Shown piece by piece: positions 34,940-43,325 of a DNA stretch of 59,454 nucleotides; the stretch's first letter is position 1; each line of letters opens with the position of its first letter. The notes under the pieces are model-generated. The model was not told the origin of the DNA. It searched no databases and worked only from the letters and a program-made list of their open reading frames with translations. Source of the stretch: M55B112 sp040880545 (GTDB lineage Bacteria > Bacteroidota > Bacteroidia > Bacteroidales > GCA-2748055); NCBI GenBank assembly GCA_040880545.1, contig JBBDIE010000195.1, forward strand, positions 1-59,454, given 5' to 3'. The position numbers and the translations under genes were made by a program.

Positions 34940-37900
34940 ATGTTATTCCGTAAAGTACTGGTGTTTACTCTAATGTTCTTCCTGCTCTGCAGGTCGGGAT
35001 ATTCCCAGAACGGAATACCATATATCACCCATATAGACTCCAGGGAGGGCCATGAGAAGTTGAACTGGGCCGTTTGCCAGGATGATCATAACAACATGCT
35101 GTTTGCCAATAACAGGGGATTGAAATCTTACGACGGGTCAACCTGGCGGTTAATTAATATACATCATATCCCCCTTAAAGTCAACAAAAATCCCGTAACC
35201 GGCATTGTATATATTGTATCGGAGAAAAATGTTGGCTACCTGGAACGCGACGAAAAAGGATTCCAAAGGTACATCCCGCTTACAGAAAATGGGGAATTAG
35301 CCAACAGATCTACCGATATCGCTTTTACCGACAGTCTGGTAATTTTCTATAGTGACCGGACAATCAGTGCCTATGATTATGAGGATCATCGGGTGTTCTT
35401 CCGGCACAGAAGCAAGGCCGATGAAAAATTTGCCGGGATTATCCAGACTGTGGACAATATATATACAAAAATACCAGGCAGGGGATTGTTCAGGGTCCTT
35501 GCAGACACTCTTGTTGCGACTACAATACCCATTGACAGAAACGATGAAAAGATACTATTTTCGCTGTCACACTCACCAAAAGAGGTTCTGATCGGGATGA
35601 GTTCCGGCAGGCTCTTGCTTTTTGACGGAAAAGTTTTTAAAAATTATCCGATCTCTAACCAGAATTACCTCCTGGAAAATAAGTTGTCTAATGGGATCAG
35701 ACTGAATGGATCAACCTATGTCTTTTCCACGTTATATGGTGGCGTAATCCTGGTGAACAGGGAAGATGGAAAGGTATTGAATACGCTCAACTACAACACT
35801 GGGTTACCTGATGATGAGATCTATTCCATGGGTGTTGACAACGAAAATGGACTGTGGCTAACTTATCGCTACGGAGTGTGCCGCGTGAATTTTGAATTAC
35901 CGGTTAAAGACTATAGTAATTATCCTGGAATCGAAGGTTTTTTTACTGGAATTCTTCATTATAACGATGAGTTATTTGTCTCAACCACTAAAGGGTTATT
36001 TTATTTAGCCGAAGTCAAGAATTATGAAAACGTTGAAATTTATCTAAAGAAAGATCCTCCTGCAGAAAGCAGAAGTTTGAAAGCACAAACCCAGGGCACT
36101 GCTTCTGTTGAAGATCCCGGTAACAGGGCGGAGACAAGAGACAGCGGTGATGAAAAGGAAGTTGAAGAGGAAGATAAAAGGGGGTTTTTCGCCAGGTTGT
36201 TTCGACGGGGTACATCAGAGGTTGAAAAAGATGAAGAGGATGAAAAGAAAACAGAGCCTGAACCGGAGGAGCCGGTGACAGGAGAACCTGTTTCTGAACC
36301 TATCAAAAAGCAACCCAGGTATGAAAAAACGGTGATCAGTAAACTCAGATCCATCGAACACATATTTAAGAAGGTGGAAGGAATAAACAACAATTGTCAG
36401 CATATACTGGCGACTCCTTACGGGATCCTTGCCGGCACTTCATCAGGTTTATTTATTGTGAATGATTATTTGGCCGATTCGATTACGGGGCTCCGAAACA
36501 TCAATTTCATTGCTGCCGGATTGAATGATGGATATGTGGTAACTCACGACAATGGTGTTTTGAATCTTTATCATGATGCAGGGGAATGGAATATCAGCGA
36601 AGAAGAGGTCCCGATAGAAGGCCCGCTCTATTCCGCATGGTATTCCGACAGTTCAACACTCTGGGCCAGCGGACTGGATGTGGTTTACAAGATGGACCGC
36701 TTTGAACAGGAGAGATATTCCATCAAGGGGTATCCGTTTGAATCAGTTTTCCCGGAAATGTATACCCTTGCTTTTATAAACGATACACTCTTCCTGCTCT
36801 CTGAAACCAGAATGCGGTTTTATTCTCCGGATGATGATGCCTTCCTGAGTTATAAAAACCATATACCCGGGTCGGGGGATTTTTCAAGTGTCCAGTTATT
36901 TTCTTCAGCAAAGGGAGATCACTGGATAAAACTGGATCAGGAGATGGTTCCCCTGGCCGGAGATCTGTCTGAATATAAAAAAGGACATGGTATCTTCAAC
37001 CTGTTTGACAATATTAATTCGTTCAATTCGAGTGACTCTTTGGGTTATTGGCTCATCGACGATTATTCAAAAATTTTCCTGGTGAGTTTGCCAGGAACGG
37101 CCGCAGTGAAACATGATTTTGAAATATTCCTGGAACAGATTTCAAATGAGGCCGGTGAATTTTACAATCTTGCCTCCCCGGTGTTTAAGCCAAACGAAAA
37201 GTTGATACATTTGAATCTTACAGCACCTTATTTCCTCAAAAACAACGCAACATTTTATCAATACCAGATTGATCAGCGGATGGATGACTGGTCGAGGTGG
37301 ACCCCTGAATCCACCCTCTCTCTTGTACTTGAATCGGGTCACTACCTTATTCGGATCCGTGCGAAAAACCTGATGGGAGAGGTGAGTGAGCCGGTTGTTC
37401 TGGAACTTACCATTAAACCTCCCTTCTATAAATCCAATTGGTTTTATATCTCTCTGATTCCCTTTGTATTGGGACTGCTTTACCTGGTTATCTTTATCAG
37501 GGAACGAAAACTCAGATGGGATAAACACATCCTGGAACAGAAGGTAGAGGAAAGGACCCTGGAAATCCAGAAACAGAAACAGAAAATTGAAAACCAGCGA
37601 AATGAGATACTGGCACAGAAAAATGACATTACCAGCAGTATAACCTATGCAAGTCGCATTCAGAATGCAGTATTGCCGGCAAGAGAACTCTTCGAAAAAA
37701 CATTTGCCGATTATTTTATTTTCTACAAACCCAGGGATATTGTTAGCGGGGATTTTTACTGGATAAACCAGGTTGGAAATGATACAGTTTTCGCAGTGGC
37801 AGATTGTACGGGACATGGTGTTCCCGGGGCATTTATGAGTATGCTGGGAAATTCGTTCCTTAACGAAATCACCAAAAAGAACGCAATGCGCCTATCGGCC

Positions 37901-38377
37901 GACCAGATCATGAACAGGCTCAGAGATTTGATCAGTGATGCATTGAAACAGTCGGGAGAGCTCACATCCACCCACGATGGTATGGATATCGCGCTTTGCG
38001 TCTTTAATCAACAGAAAAAGGAAATTGAATTTTCCGGGGCATACAACCCGCTCTATCTTGTACGGAACAAGGAACTGACCATCATGAAAGGGGACCGGAT
38101 GCCCATTGGGTACCACCCCAAACAAAAAGACTTTACCTCCGAGTCCTTTAAAGTTAAAAAAGGAGATATACTCTATCTCTTTACCGATGGTTATCCGGAT
38201 CAGTTCGGTGGACCGCGAAACAAGAAATTCACCACCGGGAAATTCCAGTCGCTGCTTTCGGAACTGTCCATGAAACCGATGAACGAACAGTACCAAATCC
38301 TGGAAAAGACCATCTTCGAATGGCAGGGAGATAATGCACAGGTGGATGATATCCTGGTGATAGGACTGAAGATATAG
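34940..38377 (+). CDS. Two-component-type propeller sensor with SpoIIE/PP2C phosphatase output
   Basis: Large membrane sensor of about 1145 residues; the ATG at 34940 begins a signal peptide (LFRKVLVFTLMFFLLCRSG), so the earlier TTG at 34880 is rejected. A long periplasmic region of propeller repeats is followed by a Y_Y_Y domain (GHYLIRIRAKNLMGEVSEP), one membrane helix (FYISLIPFVLGLLYLVIFI), a coiled coil (ILEQKVEERTLEIQKQKQK) and a SpoIIE-type PP2C domain (DYFIFYKPRDIVSGDFYW, ADCTGHGVPGAFMSMLG, FTDGYPDQF). Output is likely dephosphorylation of a partner-switching anti-sigma antagonist. A charged Glu/Pro/Lys insert of about 90 residues interrupts the propeller near residue 400. Confidence 0.9.
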   Translation: MLFRKVLVFTLMFFLLCRSGYSQNGIPYITHIDSREGHEKLNWAVCQDDHNNMLFANNRGLKSYDGSTWRLINIHHIPLKVNKNPVTGIVYIVSEKNVGYLERDEKGFQRYIPLTENGELANRSTDIAFTDSLVIFYSDRTISAYDYEDHRVFFRHRSKADEKFAGIIQTVDNIYTKIPGRGLFRVLADTLVATTIPIDRNDEKILFSLSHSPKEVLIGMSSGRLLLFDGKVFKNYPISNQNYLLENKLSNGIRLNGSTYVFSTLYGGVILVNREDGKVLNTLNYNTGLPDDEIYSMGVDNENGLWLTYRYGVCRVNFELPVKDYSNYPGIEGFFTGILHYNDELFVSTTKGLFYLAEVKNYENVEIYLKKDPPAESRSLKAQTQGTASVEDPGNRAETRDSGDEKEVEEEDKRGFFARLFRRGTSEVEKDEEDEKKTEPEPEEPVTGEPVSEPIKKQPRYEKTVISKLRSIEHIFKKVEGINNNCQHILATPYGILAGTSSGLFIVNDYLADSITGLRNINFIAAGLNDGYVVTHDNGVLNLYHDAGEWNISEEEVPIEGPLYSAWYSDSSTLWASGLDVVYKMDRFEQERYSIKGYPFESVFPEMYTLAFINDTLFLLSETRMRFYSPDDDAFLSYKNHIPGSGDFSSVQLFSSAKGDHWIKLDQEMVPLAGDLSEYKKGHGIFNLFDNINSFNSSDSLGYWLIDDYSKIFLVSLPGTAAVKHDFEIFLEQISNEAGEFYNLASPVFKPNEKLIHLNLTAPYFLKNNATFYQYQIDQRMDDWSRWTPESTLSLVLESGHYLIRIRAKNLMGEVSEPVVLELTIKPPFYKSNWFYISLIPFVLGLLYLVIFIRERKLRWDKHILEQKVEERTLEIQKQKQKIENQRNEILAQKNDITSSITYASRIQNAVLPARELFEKTFADYFIFYKPRDIVSGDFYWINQVGNDTVFAVADCTGHGVPGAFMSMLGNSFLNEITKKNAMRLSADQIMNRLRDLISDALKQSGELTSTHDGMDIALCVFNQQKKEIEFSGAYNPLYLVRNKELTIMKGDRMPIGYHPKQKDFTSESFKVKKGDILYLFTDGYPDQFGGPRNKKFTTGKFQSLLSELSMKPMNEQYQILEKTIFEWQGDNAQVDDILVIGLKI

Positions 38378-38513
38378 GTGTTATATATCGGCCGGCCGGA
38401 ACGGTACACGGATATGTATCCCAAACTACGGTTGCAAAAACAGCTTACCGGATTTCGGAGGTCCTATCTGAAAGGTAAATAGATACCAGCGCTATATAAC
38501 AACATTACCGGAA

Positions 38514-39437
38514 TCATTTCGTGGTTTTGAAAACTTTAAAGCCTTCGGATATCCGGAACTGCAGCCTAATCACGGCTACATTAGGATATGAGATAAGAAG
38601 CGCTGCCATTGGAACAAACATGTGGGGTAACCGGTAAACCGTTTCGTATAAATTCTGATGTAAACTTGCCAGCGGAAAATCCCAGTAGAAATTGGCCCAG
38701 GTTCTTGCCAGAGCCGTTAAACCACCCCAAATTAACGCATATATTAATGCATACCTGGATACCCGGGGAATAAAAATTGCGATGGAGAGTAAAAAGTCCA
38801 GAACGCCGGCCACCCTTAAAAATGATTTGGAAAATGGCTCCTCCACGTGCAAAATATGTATGACCATATCAACAAAAACACCCGGCTGAGGGTAAATTCC
38901 AGTGGCATACAATCCATGCGCTGTAAAGGTCAGGGCTATGGCTATCTTCAAAACAAGGTTCAGCTTCGAAAGATCAGCTTTATGGGCTATGGAATAAATG
39001 AAAAACAAGGGAAGCAGGAATTGAATGGTATATTCGAAAAACTGACCCGCATGATAAAACTTCTCTTTACAGTAAAGAACTGCTAAAAAAGAAAGAGACA
39101 CAGAACCAATAATGTACAGCCATTTTACAGATTTTAATCGTCCGGGTACCAGTAATGTTAGCATGGCCATCAAACTGTAAAACACCCCAAAACCAAAAGT
39201 TATCATCTGGATGAACCGGTCCGTATTTTCACTGGTCACATACTCTTGCCAGCTTCCTCCACCCAAAAACAAAACAATACCCTCCATGATCTGCTGATCC
39301 CAGAATAATGTCCTGAATGGAGCATCCCAAAACAGGTGTTGCCATGCACGTCCGGCAAAAAGTAAGAAGGTTGCCGCTTTGAGAATATTCCGAACTATCT
39401 GTTGGTCGGTTTGTTTATAATTCACAGGCTTATTCAA
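38514..39437 (-). CDS. Multi-pass membrane protein (DoxX-like), function unknown
   Basis: A 307-residue inner-membrane protein with about eight hydrophobic segments and no catalytic motif that I recognise. The layout of short helices with FAGRAWQHLFW and THAHGLYATG-like turns (seen as TFTAHGLYATG) recalls the DoxX/DoxD group. A TTG start is used, because the next in-frame Met is about 50 residues in, beyond the first membrane segment. It runs divergently from the metallophosphoesterase gene. Confidence 0.6.
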   Translation of the reverse strand: MNKPVNYKQTDQQIVRNILKAATFLLFAGRAWQHLFWDAPFRTLFWDQQIMEGIVLFLGGGSWQEYVTSENTDRFIQMITFGFGVFYSLMAMLTLLVPGRLKSVKWLYIIGSVSLSFLAVLYCKEKFYHAGQFFEYTIQFLLPLFFIYSIAHKADLSKLNLVLKIAIALTFTAHGLYATGIYPQPGVFVDMVIHILHVEEPFSKSFLRVAGVLDFLLSIAIFIPRVSRYALIYALIWGGLTALARTWANFYWDFPLASLHQNLYETVYRLPHMFVPMAALLISYPNVAVIRLQFRISEGFKVFKTTK

Positions 39438-39535
39438 TTATTGGTATTGAGCCCTTGTTAGACACACACGAGCGGTTATATTGTTCATTACACACTTCCA
39501 TACATGATTGCAAATTACCCATAAATTATTTGAAC

Positions 39536-40783
39536 ATGAACGTTTTAAATCTTATGAAATATTTTCTGACTGTTGCCATAATAATATTGCATGTCCAGTT
39601 ATATTCAAAAACTGATAAGTACAGACTTACCTTAAGAGATGATCCTTCCGGTTCAATTGTAATTGGCTGGAACCAGGTATCAGGTGAAAATCCGGCGGTA
39701 TATTATGATACAGTTGATCATGGAACTTCCTGGAAAAAGTATTCACACATGGCGAAACCAGACAGGGAGGTGAGTTATGCAGAAATGGAGAATAAATTTG
39801 TCCGTTTAAATAATCTTTCGTCAAACACCAGTTACTATTTCGTTATAAAAGACAACGAAGGTGTAAGCAAACGCTATTGGTTTAAAACGGCCCCCGGCAG
39901 TTCTGATGCCAGGATTTCACTGATCGCCGGGGGAGACTCCCGCAATAATCCGGAACCGCGCCGAAATGCCAATTTACTCGTAAGTAAATTAAAACCACAT
40001 GCCGTTCTTTTTGGAGGGGATATGACCGTCAGGGGCACACCTGAACAATGGAAAGCATGGTTGGATGACTGGCAGCTAACCATTAGTGAAGATGGAAGAA
40101 TGTATCCCATTATTGCGGCCAGGGGAAACCATGAAAAGAATAACGAAATGATCGTTCACCTCTTTGATGTACCTTCCAGGGATGTATACTACGCCATAAC
40201 GATCTGCGATCATCTGATTCGAGCCTATGTGCTGAACACTGAAATTTCAATTGCCGGGGAACAAACCAGTTGGCTTAAGAATGACCTGGATGCCTATAAG
40301 GATGTTCGATGGAAAATTGCCCAGTACCACAAACCGATGCGCCCCCATGTATCTGGCAAAAGAGAAGGAAATGCCCAGTATGATGCATGGGCTGAACTGT
40401 TTTATGAGAAAGAGATGAAGCTTGTTGTTGAATGCGATGCCCACGCTGTAAAAACCACCTGGCCCGTAAGACCCTCAACCGGCAACAATAGTGAAGAAGG
40501 TTTTATTCGTGACGACAGAAGAGGAACTGTTTACGTGGGAGAGGGCTGTTGGGGCGCACCCCTTCGTCCGAGTGATGATTCCAAAAGCTGGACACGCGAT
40601 CACGGTTCATTTAACCAGTTTAAATGGATATTCATTGATAAAGATCAGATTGAAATAAGAACAATTAAGGTCGACAATGCCCCTGAAGTGGCATCCGTTC
40701 CAGATGATGATCCCTTTTCAATTCCGGAAAACATTGATATCTGGGACCCGGAAAATGGCGCCGTTGTGCGCATAGAACGATAG
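39536..40783 (+). CDS. Secreted calcineurin-like metallophosphoesterase (purple acid phosphatase-like)
   Basis: About 415 residues from the ATG at 39536, with an N-terminal hydrophobic signal (MKYFLTVAIIILHVQLYS). An N-terminal fibronectin-like domain of the purple acid phosphatase type (GSIVIGWNQVSGENPAV, NTSYYFVIKD) precedes a metallophosphatase domain. Its metal-ligand motifs are AGGDSRNN, LFGGDM, RGNHEKNNE, QYHKPMRPH and CDAHAVKTTWP. The usual final GHxH appears as CDAHA, a variation worth noting. It probably releases phosphate from organic esters outside the cytoplasm. Confidence 0.85.
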   Translation: MNVLNLMKYFLTVAIIILHVQLYSKTDKYRLTLRDDPSGSIVIGWNQVSGENPAVYYDTVDHGTSWKKYSHMAKPDREVSYAEMENKFVRLNNLSSNTSYYFVIKDNEGVSKRYWFKTAPGSSDARISLIAGGDSRNNPEPRRNANLLVSKLKPHAVLFGGDMTVRGTPEQWKAWLDDWQLTISEDGRMYPIIAARGNHEKNNEMIVHLFDVPSRDVYYAITICDHLIRAYVLNTEISIAGEQTSWLKNDLDAYKDVRWKIAQYHKPMRPHVSGKREGNAQYDAWAELFYEKEMKLVVECDAHAVKTTWPVRPSTGNNSEEGFIRDDRRGTVYVGEGCWGAPLRPSDDSKSWTRDHGSFNQFKWIFIDKDQIEIRTIKVDNAPEVASVPDDDPFSIPENIDIWDPENGAVVRIER

Positions 40784-40887
40784 TCCCTTTTATAGGAATA
40801 AATCTTCTCATTGTGTTGGGGTTAACATTGGGTTCTAACCAAATTTATTAAAACGCAGCGGCAATTCCAAATACTCCCTATTAGAGA

Positions 40888-41847
40888 TTAATGAAAGTGC
40901 TTCGCATTCTGATTCATTGCATTAACCTCATCATCTTCGAGACGAAGAAAGCGTACGGCATTGTTATAAAAGATATCGCGCTTTTGCTCCTCAGTTAAAA
41001 ATGGTGCTTGTTCGATGGCTTCAATGGCCGCACCGATTTTTTCCGGCCAAACCATTTGATCAGAACCAAACATCAGTCGCTTACCAAGACCTGCCCGGAG
41101 AAAGGCTTTCAGATAGTCGTTAAAGGCAGTACGGGGTATCACCCATGAAATTGTAGACAGATCTGCGTAGAGCTGGGGATACTGGTACATCATCGCAATC
41201 ATTTCATCTCCGTAAGGATACCCGGCATTCTCAACGAATAGCCGAAGATCAGGATGATTAACCAACACCTCCTCAAGCAGCAATGGGTTTCCGGCCCCTG
41301 ACCTAAAGCCGGGCATGTAGGGCCCGATGCCCAGTGTATGGATTAGTACCGGGAGGTCGAGTTCCACTGCCAGTTTGAAATAAGGCTCCAGCGATGGGTC
41401 ATTGGGGGGTACACCATTGAGTTGTGTTCCTATTTCACCCAATCCGCCAAAATTCCCGGCCTTGTAATCCGGCATTAGACCCTCCAGTTCCGATGGTCCT
41501 GCTTTCAGAATGAATGGCGCTGCAATGAAGCGTCCCGGTGCTTTTTGATTCCATTCCCGGACGTCTGACAGGTTGACACCACTAAGAAAGCCCAGGACAA
41601 TATTGTATCTATCCATCTGTTCCAGTGATTTCTCAAAGAGTTCAGACGGATCCGTAATTGCATGGCCATCACCTTTACACGGTTCGGGGCGGCAGAGTGC
41701 CGGTATACCTTCCGGGACCTCATGAGGTAGTCCCGTGTGCATGTGCATATCAATAATGGGAAGGCGTTCACGGTTTTCCGGGGTTCCCTGGGAAAAAGCG
41801 TTCATACTTATTAAAATAAGTAATGAAATAAAAATTTGATTTTTCAT
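40888..41847 (-). CDS. Secreted amidohydrolase (amidohydrolase_2 family)
   Basis: TIM-barrel metal-dependent hydrolase of 319 residues with an N-terminal signal peptide (cleavage after AFSQ near residue 20). The first strand carries the metal motif IDMHMHTG. Later motifs are LIHTLG, VENAGYPYG and MFGSDQMVWP with the metal-binding Asp. Family members are hydrolases or decarboxylases of small cyclic or aromatic acids; periplasmic placement is less common. It lies 62 bp downstream of a flavin monooxygenase gene on the same strand, which suggests a shared catabolic route, with substrate unknown. Confidence 0.82.
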   Translation of the reverse strand: MKNQIFISLLILISMNAFSQGTPENRERLPIIDMHMHTGLPHEVPEGIPALCRPEPCKGDGHAITDPSELFEKSLEQMDRYNIVLGFLSGVNLSDVREWNQKAPGRFIAAPFILKAGPSELEGLMPDYKAGNFGGLGEIGTQLNGVPPNDPSLEPYFKLAVELDLPVLIHTLGIGPYMPGFRSGAGNPLLLEEVLVNHPDLRLFVENAGYPYGDEMIAMMYQYPQLYADLSTISWVIPRTAFNDYLKAFLRAGLGKRLMFGSDQMVWPEKIGAAIEAIEQAPFLTEEQKRDIFYNNAVRFLRLEDDEVNAMNQNAKHFH

Positions 41848-41909
41848 GGCTAAAATTTATTAAGGTGTTGAATTGGAATTAAATCTGGTACATGTAGATT
41901 CTTATATTT

Positions 41910-43052
41910 TCACGATGGTACTGGTTTCTGCGCAACTTTTTTCCGCTCTATATTTGTATTGAATTTTACTTTTTTCCCGACTCTATTAGAAAGGATATGG
42001 TTGGCGATATATCTGGCATCCTTTCCTACCCCCATGATCAGCATGGAACTTAATGTACTTTGAAAAGGCAATCCCATGAAATATAGCCCCGGCTGAGAAC
42101 TTACAACGCCCCGTTTATGCACCGGATAACCAAACGAATCGAAAATGGGGAGATCGATCCAACTGTAATCAGTCTTGAAACCTGTACACCAGATGACGTT
42201 GGCTACCTTTAAAACCCGGCCGTCTTCCAGCTGTGGGTATCCGTCTCTGGTTCCTGCCGTCCGCTCCACCCATTCGACCCCTGCATTGTGTAAAAGCTTC
42301 TTTGTACCTCCTGCCCGGGGGATTCCACGAGGTGGGTAAAAAAAGTGCTTACGCAACTTTCTTCCCAGTGGGTTTGCTACATTAATCACTTTCGTGGCGG
42401 CAAAAACCATGACCGGAGTGATGAGGCGATCCACGAAAGTATTGCGGCCGGTAGGCTCTTCCCCGGTATCTCTGCCTGACAGCCACACTTTGTGGTTTCG
42501 TGCCATATCCAGTGCAATTTCGGCTCCTGATTGCCCTGCCCCGACCACGAGGACCGGGCCATTCTGAACCTGAGACTGTGTTTGGTATCCCGAGGAATGC
42601 AGTTGCACAATTTGTGGGTGCAGTTTGCCGGCAAATTCAGGGATCCGGGGATTATGAAATGCCCCTGTTGCCACTACCACGTTGTACGCAAAGTAGCTTT
42701 CTTCTTTCGTTTCAATCATATAGCCATCACCGTCAGCACTAATCCTGGATACCTTTGTTTCCTTTCTAATGGGAAGTTTGAAATGGGAAACATAGGTCTG
42801 AAGGTAGTCTGCGATGTCGTCCTTACCAGGGAACGACCGGGGCGGTCCGGGAAGTGGCATTCCGGGCAGGTGGTTGTAGCGACCGGGTGTAAAAAGACGA
42901 AGAGAATTCCATCGGTTCCTCCAGGCTGCTCCAACCTGATCGTTCTCGTCAAGGATAACACATGGCAGTCCACGTTGGGTTAGGTGATAGGCTGTGGCCA
43001 GGCCAGCCTGACCACCACCAATAATCACCGTTTCGAATTGTACATCACACAT
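41910..43052 (-). CDS. Flavin-dependent monooxygenase (CzcO/class B-like)
   Basis: FAD/NADPH enzyme of 380 residues. Two dinucleotide-binding motifs are clear: VIIGGGQAGLATAYH for FAD at the N-terminus and VVGAGQSGAEIALD for NADPH in the middle. Between them lies a fingerprint-like segment (VATGAFHNPRIPEFAG), and late in the chain an ATG-type motif (IWCTGFKTDY). It matches the CzcO/YUCCA-like group that oxygenates small or soft nucleophiles, not the class A Rox enzymes acting on rifampicin. It lies between the amidohydrolase and the LuxR-type regulator, all on the minus strand. Confidence 0.87.
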   Translation of the reverse strand: MCDVQFETVIIGGGQAGLATAYHLTQRGLPCVILDENDQVGAAWRNRWNSLRLFTPGRYNHLPGMPLPGPPRSFPGKDDIADYLQTYVSHFKLPIRKETKVSRISADGDGYMIETKEESYFAYNVVVATGAFHNPRIPEFAGKLHPQIVQLHSSGYQTQSQVQNGPVLVVGAGQSGAEIALDMARNHKVWLSGRDTGEEPTGRNTFVDRLITPVMVFAATKVINVANPLGRKLRKHFFYPPRGIPRAGGTKKLLHNAGVEWVERTAGTRDGYPQLEDGRVLKVANVIWCTGFKTDYSWIDLPIFDSFGYPVHKRGVVSSQPGLYFMGLPFQSTLSSMLIMGVGKDARYIANHILSNRVGKKVKFNTNIERKKVAQKPVPS

Positions 43053-43199
43053 AACTAAAACATATTTTTCTAACTCATTTCACTTTCACTCCAATGCCAT
43101 ACGTACTTTTGATGCTTCTGTAGTAATCATCCTGATAATTTTTTAGTAAAAGTGATACTGCAAAACTAATACGCCGGGAAGCTGTCATGCATCGGTGTG

Positions 43200-43235
43200 A
43201 TTACCCAATTTTCAGGATTCTGAAAAATGGGTAAT
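43200..43235. promoter_or_regulatory. Large dyad upstream of the monooxygenase gene
   Basis: Two 16-bp arms, ATTACCCAATTTTCAG (43200-43215) and CTGAAAAATGGGTAAT (43220-43235), form an inverted repeat with one mismatch and a 4-nt loop. A further ACCCA follows at 43239-43243. It lies in the 273-bp gap between the regulator gene and the monooxygenase, 150 bp before the latter's start. An operator for the adjacent LuxR-type regulator is plausible; a transcript hairpin is the alternative. Confidence 0.45.
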
Positions 43236-43325
43236 ACTACCCACAGGGATGAGAATATATACAAGATGGTGGAAGGGTGAAGAAGGCTCTTTGCCTTCTG
43301 TGGCGAAACACGAAGGAGGGTGTAG

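Noticed and set aside
37142..37816. Minus-strand frame of 224 codons opposite the SpoIIE-type gene
   Set aside because: Antisense to conserved Y_Y_Y and phosphatase sequence; composition is that of a shadow frame.
41910..43052. Flavin monooxygenase as a rifampicin monooxygenase (Rox) completing a resistance trio with Arr and HelD
   Set aside because: Two Rossmann motifs and the CzcO/YUCCA-like layout differ from the class A single-Rossmann Rox enzymes, so a rifamycin role is not supported.
43281..43299. Hairpin AGAAGGC/GCCTTCT as terminator of the LuxR-type gene
   Set aside because: No T run follows on the minus strand.
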